Of a stretch of 5,205 nucleotides of DNA, positions 5,060 through 5,205 are shown in pieces. This DNA is from an uncultured Prevotella sp. (GTDB lineage Bacteria; Bacteroidota; Bacteroidia; Bacteroidales; Bacteroidaceae). The notes below the pieces were generated by a model. That model had not been told where the DNA came from. It did no database searches and saw nothing but the letters and a program-made list of their open reading frames with translations. The translations under genes were made by a program, and so were the position numbers. Position 1 is the first letter of the stretch. Every line of letters starts with the position of its first letter. The stretch spans positions 1-5,205 of the forward strand of contig CALBJK010000237.1 of assembly GCA_937892695.1 (NCBI GenBank). Direction: 5' to 3'.

Positions 5060-5205
5060 GCGATGTTTTGCTTTTTTGTTGTGCGTTTGATGATTATTGA
5101 CATTCTTAGAAGCAGCGCCTAAGTGTAACCACTCGAAAAAAAGTTCTAACATAGTAATGTTTAAAAAATAACTTCCGCAATTTTTCTGTTGCAGTTTATG
5201 TTTAG
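5060..5205. other. AT-rich upstream intergenic region, no supported gene
   Basis: This region upstream of the promoter is AT-rich and contains no RNA gene, mobile element or convincing coding sequence on either strand. One minus-strand frame stays open from the edge to 5000, but it runs through the promoter and uses codons unlike the operon genes. A short inverted repeat, CTTAG/CTAAG (5105-5123), is too weak to call a site. Any neighbouring gene begins or ends beyond the window. Confidence 0.5.

Noticed and set aside
5057..5081. Possible plus-strand terminator (AAGC...GCTTTTTT)
   Set aside because: The stem is only four base pairs, with no plus-strand gene before it; the T-run is ordinary for this AT-rich stretch.
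5105..5123. Inverted repeat CTTAG-N9-CTAAG upstream of the promoter, as a possible operator
   Set aside because: Only five base pairs, single copy, and about 45 bases upstream of the -33 element; expected by chance.
5000..5205. Minus-strand frame open from the window edge to a TGA at 5000 (about 68 codons, with an internal ATG at 5152)
   Set aside because: It runs straight through the predicted promoter, is AT-rich with codon use unlike the operon genes, and shows no recognisable motif. A run of this length is not rare in AT-rich DNA across six frames. A search for homologues of the frame would settle it.

Overview
The window is one tightly packed operon on the minus strand, read right to left, for the phenylalanine/tyrosine end of aromatic amino acid biosynthesis. 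Its architecture points to the phylum Bacteroidota, probably order Bacteroidales (Prevotella/Bacteroides-like). The grounds are a monofunctional prephenate dehydratase, a class I aminotransferase, a DAHP synthase with a C-terminal chorismate mutase (the arrangement characterised in Prevotella nigrescens) and a short prephenate dehydrogenase in a row. They sit behind a promoter matching the Bacteroidetes -33/-7 type (TTG, 20 bases, TAnnTTTG) and mostly have A-rich rather than Shine-Dalgarno-type start regions. Genus is inference only.

Layout in transcription order: (1) 5060-5205, AT-rich intergenic DNA with no supported gene; (2) promoter at 5029-5059; (3) a 25-codon leader peptide at 4926-5003, with eight aromatic residues among residues 7-15; (4) a strong intrinsic terminator at 4864-4901 lying before the first enzyme gene; (5) pheA, prephenate dehydratase with ACT domain, 4002-4838; (6) a class I/II PLP aminotransferase, 2813-3988; (7) DAHP synthase-chorismate mutase, 1688-2755; (8) tyrA, prephenate dehydrogenase, 859-1653; (9) an EamA/DMT-family membrane transporter, starting at 854 and running off the left edge. 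Gaps between genes are 13, 57, 34 and 4 bases, so a single transcript is likely.

How the parts fit: the DAHP synthase domain commits carbon to the shikimate pathway. Its chorismate mutase domain makes prephenate. PheA and TyrA turn prephenate into phenylpyruvate and 4-hydroxyphenylpyruvate, and the aminotransferase is placed to convert both to Phe and Tyr. The transporter, only 4 bases after tyrA, may export the products or related compounds.

The most interesting part is the leader. A 10-base segment in the leader-peptide reading frame (4939-4948) is perfectly complementary to the 5' arm of the terminator (4888-4897). A local hairpin (4942-4975) can hide half of that segment. Together with the Phe/Tyr-rich peptide this forms a complete, classical ribosome-stalling attenuator, which appears able to sense both Phe and Tyr. 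No mobile elements, CRISPR arrays, tRNA or rRNA genes were seen.
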